NCBI RefSeq assembly: GCF_014395975.1
Contig: NZ_CP060714.1
Coordinates: forward strand, 2,294,001 to 2,358,000
Source of the DNA: Diaphorobacter ruginosibacter
GTDB lineage: Bacteria > Pseudomonadota > Gammaproteobacteria > Burkholderiales > Burkholderiaceae_C
Reading direction: 5' to 3'
DNA: 64,000 bases
The notes beneath the pieces were generated by a model, which was not told where the DNA came from, ran no database searches, and saw only the letters and a list, made by a program, of their open reading frames with translations. Shown here in pieces: positions 44,850 through 52,220 of the stretch. The first letter of the stretch is position 1. Every line of letters starts with the position of its first letter. Both the position numbers and the translations under genes were made by a program.

Positions 44850-44873
44850 GGGACCTTGATGGTCCCTTTTTTT
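44850..44873 (+). terminator. Terminator after rng
   Basis: GGGACC (44850-44855) pairs with GGTCCC (44861-44866) and is followed by seven T residues. It closes the long rightward operon string. Confidence 0.85.
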
Positions 44874-44875
44874 AT

Positions 44876-45444
44876 GCCAACGCGCGGCTGGTGTTTGACC
44901 CTCTCACCGCTCTTGGAGCTGCTGGAGTTGGTGTCTTCCTAATATTGAATATTTCAATTATTTGTCTAATTCTCTTGTGGCTGCGTGGCCGCCTGAGATA
45001 ATTCTTATTTAAATGGATTATTTGATAACTATCTTCATGATTGTTTTTGCCTGATTGCTTGCGGATTTGAATTTTGATAATTTATAAAACCAGGGGCGTG
45101 AGGCATTGGCAAGATTGTGGAATTTGATAGCAATTTTTCATCATTGACAGAGATTGTTCTGCTTTGTGAATACTGCTTTGTTAAAAAATGGATGCACAGG
45201 AAGATAGATTTTTTGAAATTAGACGACGGTGATAATTCAGTTTTTCTTCAATCTCTTGTGGCCTCGGGTCCCGATGGCGCTCAAAATACTCGCGTGCAGT
45301 GAAACTGCTTTTCCATGGCTTGATTCGGCGTTTCGAATTGATTCAATTGGAATTTTGGATGGGGAATATTGTGAATAATTCAGTCCAAGAGTTTCATGCG
45401 ACGGTAGGGCGATAATTTGCGATCAAGAATAAAGGTCTGTAGGC
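44876..45444. other. AT-rich intergenic stretch, probable acquired segment
   Basis: About 570 bases without a convincing gene. Composition drops visibly to AT-rich from about 44935, in contrast to the GC-rich genes around it. A perfect -35-like TTGACA lies at 45144-45149, with AATACT 19 bases later as a poor -10. A reading frame at 45117-45302 starts at GTG with no ribosome site and I do not accept it as a gene. The stretch may hold the promoter of the small ORF and the response regulator downstream. Confidence 0.5.
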
Positions 45445-45465
45445 ATGAAAACAAGAGAGGGGAGT

Positions 45466-45645
45466 ATGGTTTTGAAAACTAGTATAGAGAAGGCTGACAA
45501 AAAAAAGAATATCGTTAATATTTCGCATTACCGGTGGATCAAGGACGCAAAATATTTTATTTTTCCCATTAAAGCTTGCATGGCCATCCAGGGCGAATTG
45601 CTGAGCCGAAACGAGTTTTCGGGGTTGGGAGGACAATATGAATAA
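45466..45645 (+). CDS. Small hypothetical ORF overlapping the response regulator start
   Basis: A 59-residue ORF (Lys/Ile-rich, MVLKTSIEKADKKKN at its start) with GAGGGGAG just before the ATG. A further in-frame ATG at 45445 adds seven residues but has a poorer site. Its TAA stop at 45643-45645 lies inside the first codons of the response regulator (ATG 45638), so the two would be translationally coupled. I see no known domain. The codon use is AT-rich like the surrounding patch. It could be a leader peptide rather than a functional protein. Confidence 0.4.
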   Translation: MVLKTSIEKADKKKNIVNISHYRWIKDAKYFIFPIKACMAIQGELLSRNEFSGLGGQYE

Positions 45646-46273
45646 GATACGAGTGGCGATTGCCGACGATCATCCCACTGTGCTGTATGCATTGACTGAC
45701 CTCGTGCATCGGGACCCTCGATTCACTCTTGTTGCAAGCATGAAAAGCCCGACCGAGCTGATACGTTTTCTGCGGGCAGACACTCCGGTGGATATTGTCG
45801 TGACGGATTTCACCATGCCCGATGACTCGCTTTATGGGGACGGCGTTCGGTACATCAAGTATCTGATTCGAAATTTTTCGGAGAAGAGGTTTGTGGTGTT
45901 CTCCGAGTCGGTCAATCCGTCGTTGGTCTTCTCCCTTTACGACTACGGGGCGGCCGCCGTTGTGCTGAAGAACCAGGAGTTGGCCGAGATGCTGGCCGCG
46001 CTGAACTGTGTCGTCGATGGCACGGTCTACTATCCGCCCGGGATCAATCGGGAGGACTTGCGCATGTTCTCCAGGAACCTGCACTCCATATCGCCCCGGG
46101 AGCTGGAGGTATTGCGTCATTTCTCGCGGGGCCTGCCGCTCAAGCAGATCGCTTCCGACCTGAATCGCAGCATCAAGACGGTGAGCACGCAAAAGCGTTC
46201 GGTGATGCGCAAGCTGGATATCTCCACGGATCAGTTGCTGATGGAGTTCTGCATGAACTCCAATCTATTCTGA
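45638..46273 (+). CDS. RcsB/NarL-type response regulator, orphan
   Basis: The 211-residue protein has a receiver domain (residues 1-125) with D10/D11, the phosphoacceptor D57 in VVTDFTMP, and K111, then a LuxR-type helix-turn-helix (151-205; LSPRELEVLRHFSRG-like, here SPRELEVLRHFSRG, and LNRSIKTVSTQKRSVMRKL). The segment GDGVRYIKYLIRNF after the phosphorylation site and the HTH wording are close to E. coli RcsB. The usual threonine of the beta-4 strand is a serine (S89). No histidine kinase lies nearby, so its partner is elsewhere. The start has a strong GGGAGGA site 4-5 bases upstream and overlaps the small ORF stop. A terminator follows. Confidence 0.9.
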   Translation: MNKIRVAIADDHPTVLYALTDLVHRDPRFTLVASMKSPTELIRFLRADTPVDIVVTDFTMPDDSLYGDGVRYIKYLIRNFSEKRFVVFSESVNPSLVFSLYDYGAAAVVLKNQELAEMLAALNCVVDGTVYYPPGINREDLRMFSRNLHSISPRELEVLRHFSRGLPLKQIASDLNRSIKTVSTQKRSVMRKLDISTDQLLMEFCMNSNLF

Positions 46274-46296
46274 GCGCACAGGTCTTTCGGGCTGAA

Positions 46297-46325
46297 AAAA
46301 AAACCGCGCAGAGCGCGGTTTTTTT
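46297..46325. terminator. Bidirectional terminator after the response regulator
   Basis: AAACCGCGC (46301-46309) pairs with GCGCGGTTT (46313-46321) around a 3-base loop, with A residues before and T residues after. It serves the response regulator and the convergent aminotransferase gene. Confidence 0.9.
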
Positions 46326-46351
46326 CATTGAGAGCAGCGACCTGCCAAGGG

Positions 46352-47521
46352 TCACAGCTTGCGTAGCCGCTGCAGGGCCTCGCGCAGGGTGTCATCCTTC
46401 TTTGCGAAGCAAAAGCGCACCACGCGCTGGTCGAACTTGTCCACGTAGAACGCGGACAGCGGGATGGCGGCCACGCCGATTTCGCGGGTGAGCCACTGGC
46501 AGAAATCGGCTTCGCTCAGGTCGCTGACGTCCGAGATGTCGACGCATTGGAAGTAGCTGCCCTGGCTGGGCAGGAGCTTCAGGCGTGAGTCCTTCAGCCC
46601 CTCGCGGAACAGGTCGCGCTTGGCTTGGTAGAACGCGGAAAGCTGCAGATAGGGAGCCGGGTCCTTCATGTACTCGGCGATGCCATATTGCATGGGAGTG
46701 TTTACCGTGAAGACGTTGAACTGGTGCACCTTGCGGAACTCTGCCGTGAGGGAGGCAGGTGCCGCCACCGTGCCGATCTTCCAGCCCGTGACATGGTAGG
46801 TCTTGCCAAAGCTCGAAACGATGAAGGCGCGGGCCGCGAGGCCGGGATAACGCGCGGCGCTCTGGTGCTGCTGGCCATCGAACACCATGTGCTCGTACAC
46901 CTCGTCGCTGATCAGCACGATGTCGGTAGGGGCCAACAGTGCTTCCAGCTGTCGCATTTCCGCGTCGGTCCAGATCGTGCCGCTCGGATTGTGCGGCGAG
47001 TTGATGATCATGAGACGCGTGCGCGGCCTGATGGCGGCCGCGATGAGATCGAAATCGGGGCGGAAGGTACCGGGAGTGAGTGGAACGCGCACGACCTTCG
47101 CGCCAGCCGTCTCGATGTTGGGCACATAGCTGTCATAGCAGGGTTCAAGCACGATGGCCTCGTCGCCCGGTTGCACGCAGGCGAGGACGGCAGTGAGGAT
47201 GGCCTGGGTCGCCCCCGCGGTGACCGTGATCTCGGTGTTCGCGTCGTACCTGCGCGCATGCAGCGCTTCATACTTCTGCGACATGGCCTCGCGCAGCACC
47301 TGCACACCCGCCATCGGCGGGTACTGGTTGTGGCCTGCACGCATGGCACCGTTCACCGCATCGACCAGCCGGGCATCGCAGGCGAAGTCAGGAAATCCCT
47401 GGCCGAGGTTGACTGCCTTGTGCTCGAGCGCGAGAGCCGACATGACGGTGAAGATGGTGGTGCCGACATTGGGGAGGCGGCTGGGGAACGAGGGAGTGCG
47501 AGGGGCGCTGGCGGTGTTCAT
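46352..47521 (-). CDS. PLP-dependent aminotransferase, methionine aminotransferase (YbdL)-like
   Basis: The 389-residue fold-type I aminotransferase has the cofactor lysine K240 in SSFGKTYHVTGWKIG, the NSPHNPSG motif at about 174-181, ISDEVYEHMVFDG and a conserved C-terminal RFCFAKKDDTL. The N-terminal NLGQGFPDF and the whole order match YbdL-type methionine/glutamine-preferring transaminases rather than AspC. It is likely to transfer amino groups of Met, Phe or kynurenine-type substrates; the exact one is not clear. It is transcribed leftward, 61 bp after the CysB-family gene on the same strand. A sulfur-amino-acid link with that regulator is possible. Confidence 0.87.
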   Translation of the reverse strand: MNTASAPRTPSFPSRLPNVGTTIFTVMSALALEHKAVNLGQGFPDFACDARLVDAVNGAMRAGHNQYPPMAGVQVLREAMSQKYEALHARRYDANTEITVTAGATQAILTAVLACVQPGDEAIVLEPCYDSYVPNIETAGAKVVRVPLTPGTFRPDFDLIAAAIRPRTRLMIINSPHNPSGTIWTDAEMRQLEALLAPTDIVLISDEVYEHMVFDGQQHQSAARYPGLAARAFIVSSFGKTYHVTGWKIGTVAAPASLTAEFRKVHQFNVFTVNTPMQYGIAEYMKDPAPYLQLSAFYQAKRDLFREGLKDSRLKLLPSQGSYFQCVDISDVSDLSEADFCQWLTREIGVAAIPLSAFYVDKFDQRVVRFCFAKKDDTLREALQRLRKL

Positions 47522-47582
47522 TTGCAGTGCGGAAGTCTTGGCATTGCCTGGGAGGGTGCAGGCGGAATCGGGGTCAATCAGG

Positions 47583-48524
47583 TCAGAGATCGTAGTCGTT
47601 CACATTGCCGATCATTGCACGCATCACCAGGTCACGGCTCAGGCGGTCGCTCAGCAACTCGGCAAACTTGTAGATGAAGTTGCGCAGATAGGCGCCGCGC
47701 TTGAAAGCCACGCGTGCGACGTTCTGGCCGAACAGGTGTCCCATGGGGCGAACCACCAGATCGCCGACGGGGTCGTCGCGCATCGCCATTTCGGCCACGA
47801 TGCCGATGCCCATGCCGAGGCGCACGTAAGTCTTGATCACGTCGGAATCAATCGCCTCGAGCACGATGCGCGGTTGCAGCTTGCGTGTGGCAAAGGCGGC
47901 GTCGATCTTGCCGCGGCCCGTGAACGAGGGGTGGTAGGTGACCAGGGGCTCGTGCGCGATGTCTTCGAGCCCGATGCGTTCGCGCTGCGCCAGCGGATGA
48001 TTGGAGGGCATGACCAGCACGTGCTGCCATTCATAGCAGGGCAGGGTGACGAGATCGGGGTAGTCTGCCAGCGACTCCGTGGCCATGCCGATTTCGGCCA
48101 CCTCGTCGATCACCATCCGCGCCACCTCGTGTGGTGTGGCCTGGTGCAGGCTGATGTTCACCTTGGGATAGGACTCGCGCAGCTTGGCCACCGGCAGCGG
48201 CAGCACATAGCGCGCCTGGGTGTGGGTGGTGGCGATGGAGAGCGTGCCGCTGTCCTGCGCGCTGTATTGCTCGCCGATACGCTTGAGGTTGGTGACCTCG
48301 CGCATGATCAGCTCGATGCTCTTGAGCACATGTTGGCCGGGCTCGGTCACACGCTTGAGGCGCTTGCCATGGCGAGCGAAGATGTCCACGCCCAACTCAT
48401 CCTCCAGTTCGATGATGGCCTTGGACACGCCAGGCTGCGAGGTGTGCAGTGCCTTGGCGGCTTCGGTGAGGTTGAGATTGCGGCGTGCGGCTTCCTGTAC
48501 GAAGCGGAATTGGTGCAGGTTCAT
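47583..48524 (-). CDS. cysB: CysB-family LysR-type transcriptional regulator
   Basis: The 313-residue regulator has the N-terminal helix-turn-helix (residues 1-60; NLTEAAKALHTSQPGVSKAI) and an effector domain (about 90-300) with the CysB signatures TTHTQARYVLP and VIKTYVRLGMGIGIVAEMA. CysB controls sulfate and sulfonate assimilation and responds to O-acetylserine. Related paralogues (Cbl) exist, so the exact name is likely but not certain. A sirohydrochlorin chelatase and a CysJ-like flavoprotein lie within 6 kb, in separate units. The upstream region of 385 bp is shared with the divergent PepSY operon. Confidence 0.88.
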   Translation of the reverse strand: MNLHQFRFVQEAARRNLNLTEAAKALHTSQPGVSKAIIELEDELGVDIFARHGKRLKRVTEPGQHVLKSIELIMREVTNLKRIGEQYSAQDSGTLSIATTHTQARYVLPLPVAKLRESYPKVNISLHQATPHEVARMVIDEVAEIGMATESLADYPDLVTLPCYEWQHVLVMPSNHPLAQRERIGLEDIAHEPLVTYHPSFTGRGKIDAAFATRKLQPRIVLEAIDSDVIKTYVRLGMGIGIVAEMAMRDDPVGDLVVRPMGHLFGQNVARVAFKRGAYLRNFIYKFAELLSDRLSRDLVMRAMIGNVNDYDL

Positions 48525-48784
48525 AACTGAATACAGCTAAAGACTGTTTTTATTATGCTGCATTCTTCTTAAAATGGATATGTGTAACGCAGCAAAGATA
48601 GGCGTGTCGTTGCGAGAAGCGCAATAGCCCTCCGACCAGGATCGACATGATCTCGTTACGTTTGCGTTACGTACGGGTGAATGCTGGATCCCAAAATATG
48701 ATGTGATACTTGAAATTTTCGATGTAATCTATTGAAAAATAAAGAATTCTTAATTCGATGTGATCGCTTGATGCTTACCGTTGA

Positions 48785-48813
48785 TTGTTACAATTAGGTA
48801 AAGTAAATAAAAG
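48785..48813 (+). promoter_or_regulatory. Candidate promoter of the PepSY operon
   Basis: TTGTTA (48785-48790) and TAAAAG (48808-48813) are spaced 17 bases and each match the sigma-70 consensus at 4 of 6 positions. The -10 overlaps the Fur-like site, as is usual for Fur-repressed genes. Confidence 0.35.
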
Positions 48814-48827
48814 TGATACTTATTCAG
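48809..48827. promoter_or_regulatory. Fur-box-like operator candidate
   Basis: The 19 bases here match the classic Fur box (GATAATGATAATCATTATC) at 11 of 19 positions by my own count, with the central TGATA intact. The site overlaps a candidate -10 and lies 82 bp before the PepSY start. It suggests iron control of the operon. Confidence 0.45.
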
Positions 48828-48909
48828 AATGTATTCCCCCTAGAATGCGGGCTGCCGTTGCAGTGGCCAGGCGCCCTCTCGATACGGCGCTTTTCTACCA
48901 AGGTTTTCA

Positions 48910-49566
48910 ATGAAGGCGGCTATCTCAGGTGCTTCGCAGCGGGCGTACTGGCTCAAAAAACTACATGAATGGCACTGGATCAGTTCCGCAATCTGCCTGA
49001 TCGGCATGCTGTTGTTTGCCGTCACCGGCTTCACGCTCAACCATGCGGGCCAGATTGAAGCGAAGCCGCGCGTCGAAACCCGGGATGGCCAACTGCCTGC
49101 GGAGTTGCTCCAGCATCTCCAGGCCGTACACCAAGGCGTGAAGAAGGCTGATGCCGGTACCTCGATCGCTGTGGCGCTGCCCAGCGAAGTACGGGGTTTC
49201 ATCCAGACACAGATGAAGGTCGATGCGGGTGCGAGAACAGTCGAGTGGAGCGATGACGAAGCCTACATCCCCATGCCGCGTCCGGGTGGCGATGCGTGGT
49301 TGCGCATCGATCTGAAGGAAGGCGCCATCGAATACGAAACCACCGACCGTGGCTGGATTTCCTATTTCAACGATCTGCACAAGGGCCGCAACACAGGCGG
49401 TGCATGGAGCCTGTTCATCGACATCTTTGCCATCGGCTGCCTGGTGTTCTGCATCACGGGCCTGCTGATCCTGAAGATGCATTCGGAGCGCCGGCCGCTC
49501 ACCTGGCCGATGGTCGGCCTTGGGCTGGTGATTCCGGCGCTGCTGGCGCTGCTGCTGATCCATTGA
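48910..49566 (+). CDS. PepSY-domain inner membrane protein
   Basis: The 218-residue protein has three hydrophobic segments at about residues 24-43, 167-188 and 199-217, and a periplasmic loop of about 120 residues between the first two, which holds the PepSY-like fold. Histidines H19 and H22 (LHEWHW), H45 (TLNH) and H157 (DLHKGRNTGG) flank the membrane helices and could ligate heme. These features match PepSY-associated TM proteins found with TonB receptor and siderophore-reduction genes. It is the first gene of a five-gene operon; DUF2271 follows after 63 bp. I infer a role as membrane electron carrier. Confidence 0.85.
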   Translation: MKAAISGASQRAYWLKKLHEWHWISSAICLIGMLLFAVTGFTLNHAGQIEAKPRVETRDGQLPAELLQHLQAVHQGVKKADAGTSIAVALPSEVRGFIQTQMKVDAGARTVEWSDDEAYIPMPRPGGDAWLRIDLKEGAIEYETTDRGWISYFNDLHKGRNTGGAWSLFIDIFAIGCLVFCITGLLILKMHSERRPLTWPMVGLGLVIPALLALLLIH

Positions 49567-49629
49567 GATTTCACAGGCCGGGGGCAGATGCCCGGCCGCA
49601 TCGAATTGAGTGAAGGAAACGGAAACGAA

Positions 49630-50151
49630 ATGGCGAAAAAGGTTCTGAAATTTTCCGTGGCGCTGAGCGCTGTGGTCGGCCTGCCGGCTGTTGCAGCGGG
49701 CCTGGATGTGAATGTCGGCATTCCGCAGCTTCAGGTGGCCGAGTACCACAAGCCCTATGTGGCTGTGTGGCTCGAGAACGCAGACGGTGGCGTGGCTGCC
49801 AATCTGTCGGTCTGGTACGACGTGAAGAAGCGCGATGCCGAGGGCACAAAGTGGCTCAAGGACATGCGCCAGTGGTGGCGTCGCACCGGCCGCGAACTCA
49901 CGTTCCCGGTCGATGGCGTGACGCAACCCACCAAGCCGGCGGGAGCGCATGCGCTGTCGTTCGCCGAAGGCAAGAATCCCATGCCCAAGCTGGCGCCGGG
50001 GCAGTACAAGCTGATGGTGGAGGCCGCGCGCGAGGTGGGCGGGCGCGAACTCGTGTCGATTCCATTCGAATGGCCCGTGAAGCAAGCTACCAGCCTGTCC
50101 GCCAAGGGCAGCACGGAACTTGGCCAGGTCAAGCTCGACCTCAAGCCCTGA
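49630..50151 (+). CDS. DUF2271 periplasmic protein, putative flavin-carrying subunit
   Basis: The 173-residue protein has a signal peptide (cleavage near VAA, residues 21-23) and the DUF2271 body: YHKPYVAVWLEN, WLKDMRQWWRRTGREL and the segment VDGVTQPTKPAG at about 94-105. As I recall the family, that last segment usually reads close to DxxTGAT, similar to the ApbE flavinylation site of other proteins; here it reads D95-G-V-T-Q-P-T101, with the threonine kept and GA changed to QP. It lies beside ApbE, so covalent FMN on T101 (or T98) is a testable idea. The start ATG 49630 is preceded by GGAAAC. Confidence 0.8.
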   Translation: MAKKVLKFSVALSAVVGLPAVAAGLDVNVGIPQLQVAEYHKPYVAVWLENADGGVAANLSVWYDVKKRDAEGTKWLKDMRQWWRRTGRELTFPVDGVTQPTKPAGAHALSFAEGKNPMPKLAPGQYKLMVEAAREVGGRELVSIPFEWPVKQATSLSAKGSTELGQVKLDLKP

Positions 50152-50217
50152 TGGCAGCAATGCGCGCTGCGCTCCCGAACCCAACAAGATCTCAACTCGT
50201 CTGAAAGGATTCCTCCA

Positions 50218-51018
50218 ATGATGCTCAAGAAGCACGCCATCGTGGCCGCGACCCTGGCGCTGGCCGCACTGTCCGCGCAGGCCCATGACATGTGGTTCAA
50301 ACCCTCGAGCACGGTGCTCTCGAAGTCCGACTGGGTGACTGTCGATGCGGCCGTCTCCAACGACGTGTTTTTTTTCAATCATCGTCCCCTGGGCCTCGAG
50401 AACGTCAAGGTCACCGGACCCGATGGCGCGACGGTCGAGATGAAGAACGCCCACAAGGGTGAGCTGCGCAGCGTGTTCGACTTCAAGCCGGAGCAGCCAG
50501 GGACCTACCGCGTGACCATGCTGGCGAACGGCGTGATGGGCGGGTACAAGGACGCCAATGGCCAGCCCAAGCGTGTGCGCGGCACGGCCGAGGACATCCT
50601 CAAGCAGATTCCCGCGGATGCCAAGGATGTGCGCATCACCGAGAACGTGCGCCGCATGGAGACCTTCGTGTCGGTTGGCAAGCCGAGCGCCATCGCCAAC
50701 ACCGGCAAGGGACTGGAAATGAAGCCGGTCACGCATCCGAACGACCTGGTGAGCAGCGAGGAGGCCACGTTCGGATTCCTGCTCGACGGCAAGCCGGCCG
50801 CCAATCTGGAAGTCGAACTGGTGGCCGATGGCATCCGCTACCGTGACGGTGTGAGCGCCATCAAGCTTCGGGCCGACTCCAACGGCATGGTCAAGGTCAA
50901 GTTCCCGCGCGCCGGCCTGTTCTGGCTGAGTGCGGATGCGCAGGACGACAAGACCACGGTGCCTCAGGCCAAGGAGCGTCGCCTGGGCTATGTCGCCACG
51001 CTGGAAGTGCTGCCCTGA
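50218..51018 (+). CDS. DUF4198 periplasmic protein
   Basis: The 266-residue protein has a signal peptide (residues 1-22, cleavage AQA before HDMWF) and a DUF4198 body with immunoglobulin-like strands (VKVTGPDGATVEMKNAHKGE-type segment). Proteins of this family occur near nickel, cobalt and iron uptake genes and are thought to bind metal or couple to TonB-linked uptake. Its mature N-terminus starts with a histidine, a possible metal ligand. It starts at ATG 50218 with AAAGGA 9 bases upstream. An 8-T run lies within the gene (50368-50375). The ApbE gene follows after two bases. Confidence 0.85.
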   Translation: MMLKKHAIVAATLALAALSAQAHDMWFKPSSTVLSKSDWVTVDAAVSNDVFFFNHRPLGLENVKVTGPDGATVEMKNAHKGELRSVFDFKPEQPGTYRVTMLANGVMGGYKDANGQPKRVRGTAEDILKQIPADAKDVRITENVRRMETFVSVGKPSAIANTGKGLEMKPVTHPNDLVSSEEATFGFLLDGKPAANLEVELVADGIRYRDGVSAIKLRADSNGMVKVKFPRAGLFWLSADAQDDKTTVPQAKERRLGYVATLEVLP

Positions 51019-51023
51019 GAGTG

Positions 51024-52220
51024 ATGGATTCGGCAGTCGGGTCGGCCATCGGGTCGGCAATGGAGTCGGGGACAGGGCCGGTAGCGGGCTCCCCCGCAAC
51101 ACCCAGGGTGCGATACGCTGCAAGCGTCTGGCAGATGTCGGCACTGAAGGCGGCCACGCCCCCGGGTGAGGAAGCCGGTGCGCCTGCAGACTTTTCCGCG
51201 CGCAGGTGGCAGGCACCTGCCGGCCTGCAGCACCGACACGATGCGCGTGTTCACCAGCTTTCGGGCGAGACCATGGGAACGAACTGGTCGCTGCGCCTTG
51301 CCAATCCGGAATTTGCATCCCTCGACGGTGCCAGGGCATCCGTGCAGTCCGTGCTGGACCTGGTGATCGCGCAGATGAGCAATTGGGAACGCGACTCCCT
51401 GATATCCCGCTTCAATGGGTTGCCGCCCGGAGGCGAGATGGCGTTGCCCGGCGAGTTTGCGCAGGTGCTGGACGCGGCCATGCATTGGGCCGGGCGCTCG
51501 GGCGGGGCCATCGACCCGACGATGGGCGCTCTGGTGTCGCTATGGGGTTTCGGCCCGCGACCCGATCCCATGGCACCGCATGCGGGCATCCCGCCTGAAT
51601 CCGCAGTGATCGACGAGCAGCTCGCCGGAGCGGGCTTTGCCCGGATGCCTTGGGCTCCTGGGCAGCGGCATCTGGTTCAACCCGGAGGACTTCGGCTCGA
51701 CCTGTGCGGCATTGCCAAGGGCTTTGCCGTGGACCGGGTCGCGGAAGCGCTCGCGCTGCAAGGCTGGACGGGCGGGTTGTTCGAGATCGGCGGGGAGCTC
51801 CGTGGTTGGGGTGAAAAGCCGGACGGCAAGGATTGGCAGATTCGTGTCGGCACAGCGGACAGCGCCCCGGAGGCCATGGTCGTGGGCATGCGAGACGGCG
51901 CCCTCGCGACCTCGGGTGACCTCTGGCACCACTTCCTTGTCGACGGGAAACGGTATTCGCACACGATCGATCCGCGGACAGGGCGGCCGGTGGAGCATGC
52001 GCTGGCGAGCGTCACCGTGCACCATGCCGAATGCATGCATGCCGACGCATTGGCGACGGTGCTGACTGTGCTGGGGTTGCGCGAGGGAATGGAGTTTGCC
52101 GTCGCCAATGACATAGCTGCCGTTTTTCGCGAACACGCGGATGAGGGCTGGGTGGCGATAGGCAATCCACTGCCGCAGGCCATCGTCACGCCCGCATGGA
52201 AGGCCCGCTTCGCATCATGA
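51024..52220 (+). CDS. apbE: FAD:protein FMN transferase (ApbE)
   Basis: The enzyme attaches FMN from FAD to a Thr/Ser of periplasmic proteins. The ApbE body begins near residue 76 (HQLSGETMGTNWSLRL) and has LDLCGIAKGFAVDRVAEAL, TSGDLWHHFLVDGKRYSHTIDP and HADALATVLTVLGL, all conserved ligand and catalytic segments. The first 75 residues are an unusual Gly/Ser- and Pro-rich stretch with no signal peptide or lipobox. ATG 51024 (or GTG 51021) lies within 6 bases of the DUF4198 stop; a later in-frame ATG codon (about residue 38) would remove half of the extension. The stop overlaps the next start codon (ATGA). The likely target is the DUF2271 protein. Confidence 0.9.
   Translation: MDSAVGSAIGSAMESGTGPVAGSPATPRVRYAASVWQMSALKAATPPGEEAGAPADFSARRWQAPAGLQHRHDARVHQLSGETMGTNWSLRLANPEFASLDGARASVQSVLDLVIAQMSNWERDSLISRFNGLPPGGEMALPGEFAQVLDAAMHWAGRSGGAIDPTMGALVSLWGFGPRPDPMAPHAGIPPESAVIDEQLAGAGFARMPWAPGQRHLVQPGGLRLDLCGIAKGFAVDRVAEALALQGWTGGLFEIGGELRGWGEKPDGKDWQIRVGTADSAPEAMVVGMRDGALATSGDLWHHFLVDGKRYSHTIDPRTGRPVEHALASVTVHHAECMHADALATVLTVLGLREGMEFAVANDIAAVFREHADEGWVAIGNPLPQAIVTPAWKARFAS

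Larger units (their letters stand above)
48525..48909. promoter_or_regulatory. Divergent regulatory region between cysB and the PepSY operon
   Basis: This 385-bp region is AT-rich and carries several repeats. The 8-mer CGTTACGT occurs at 48654-48661 and 48665-48672, 11 bases apart, so on one face of the helix. The 9-mer GTGATACTT occurs at 48703-48711 and again at 48813-48821. No gene is visible in it. Confidence 0.6.

Noticed and set aside
45117..45302. 61-residue frame in the AT-rich patch
   Set aside because: It starts at GTG with no ribosome site, contains a perfect TTGACA-like promoter element, and shows no coding pattern.
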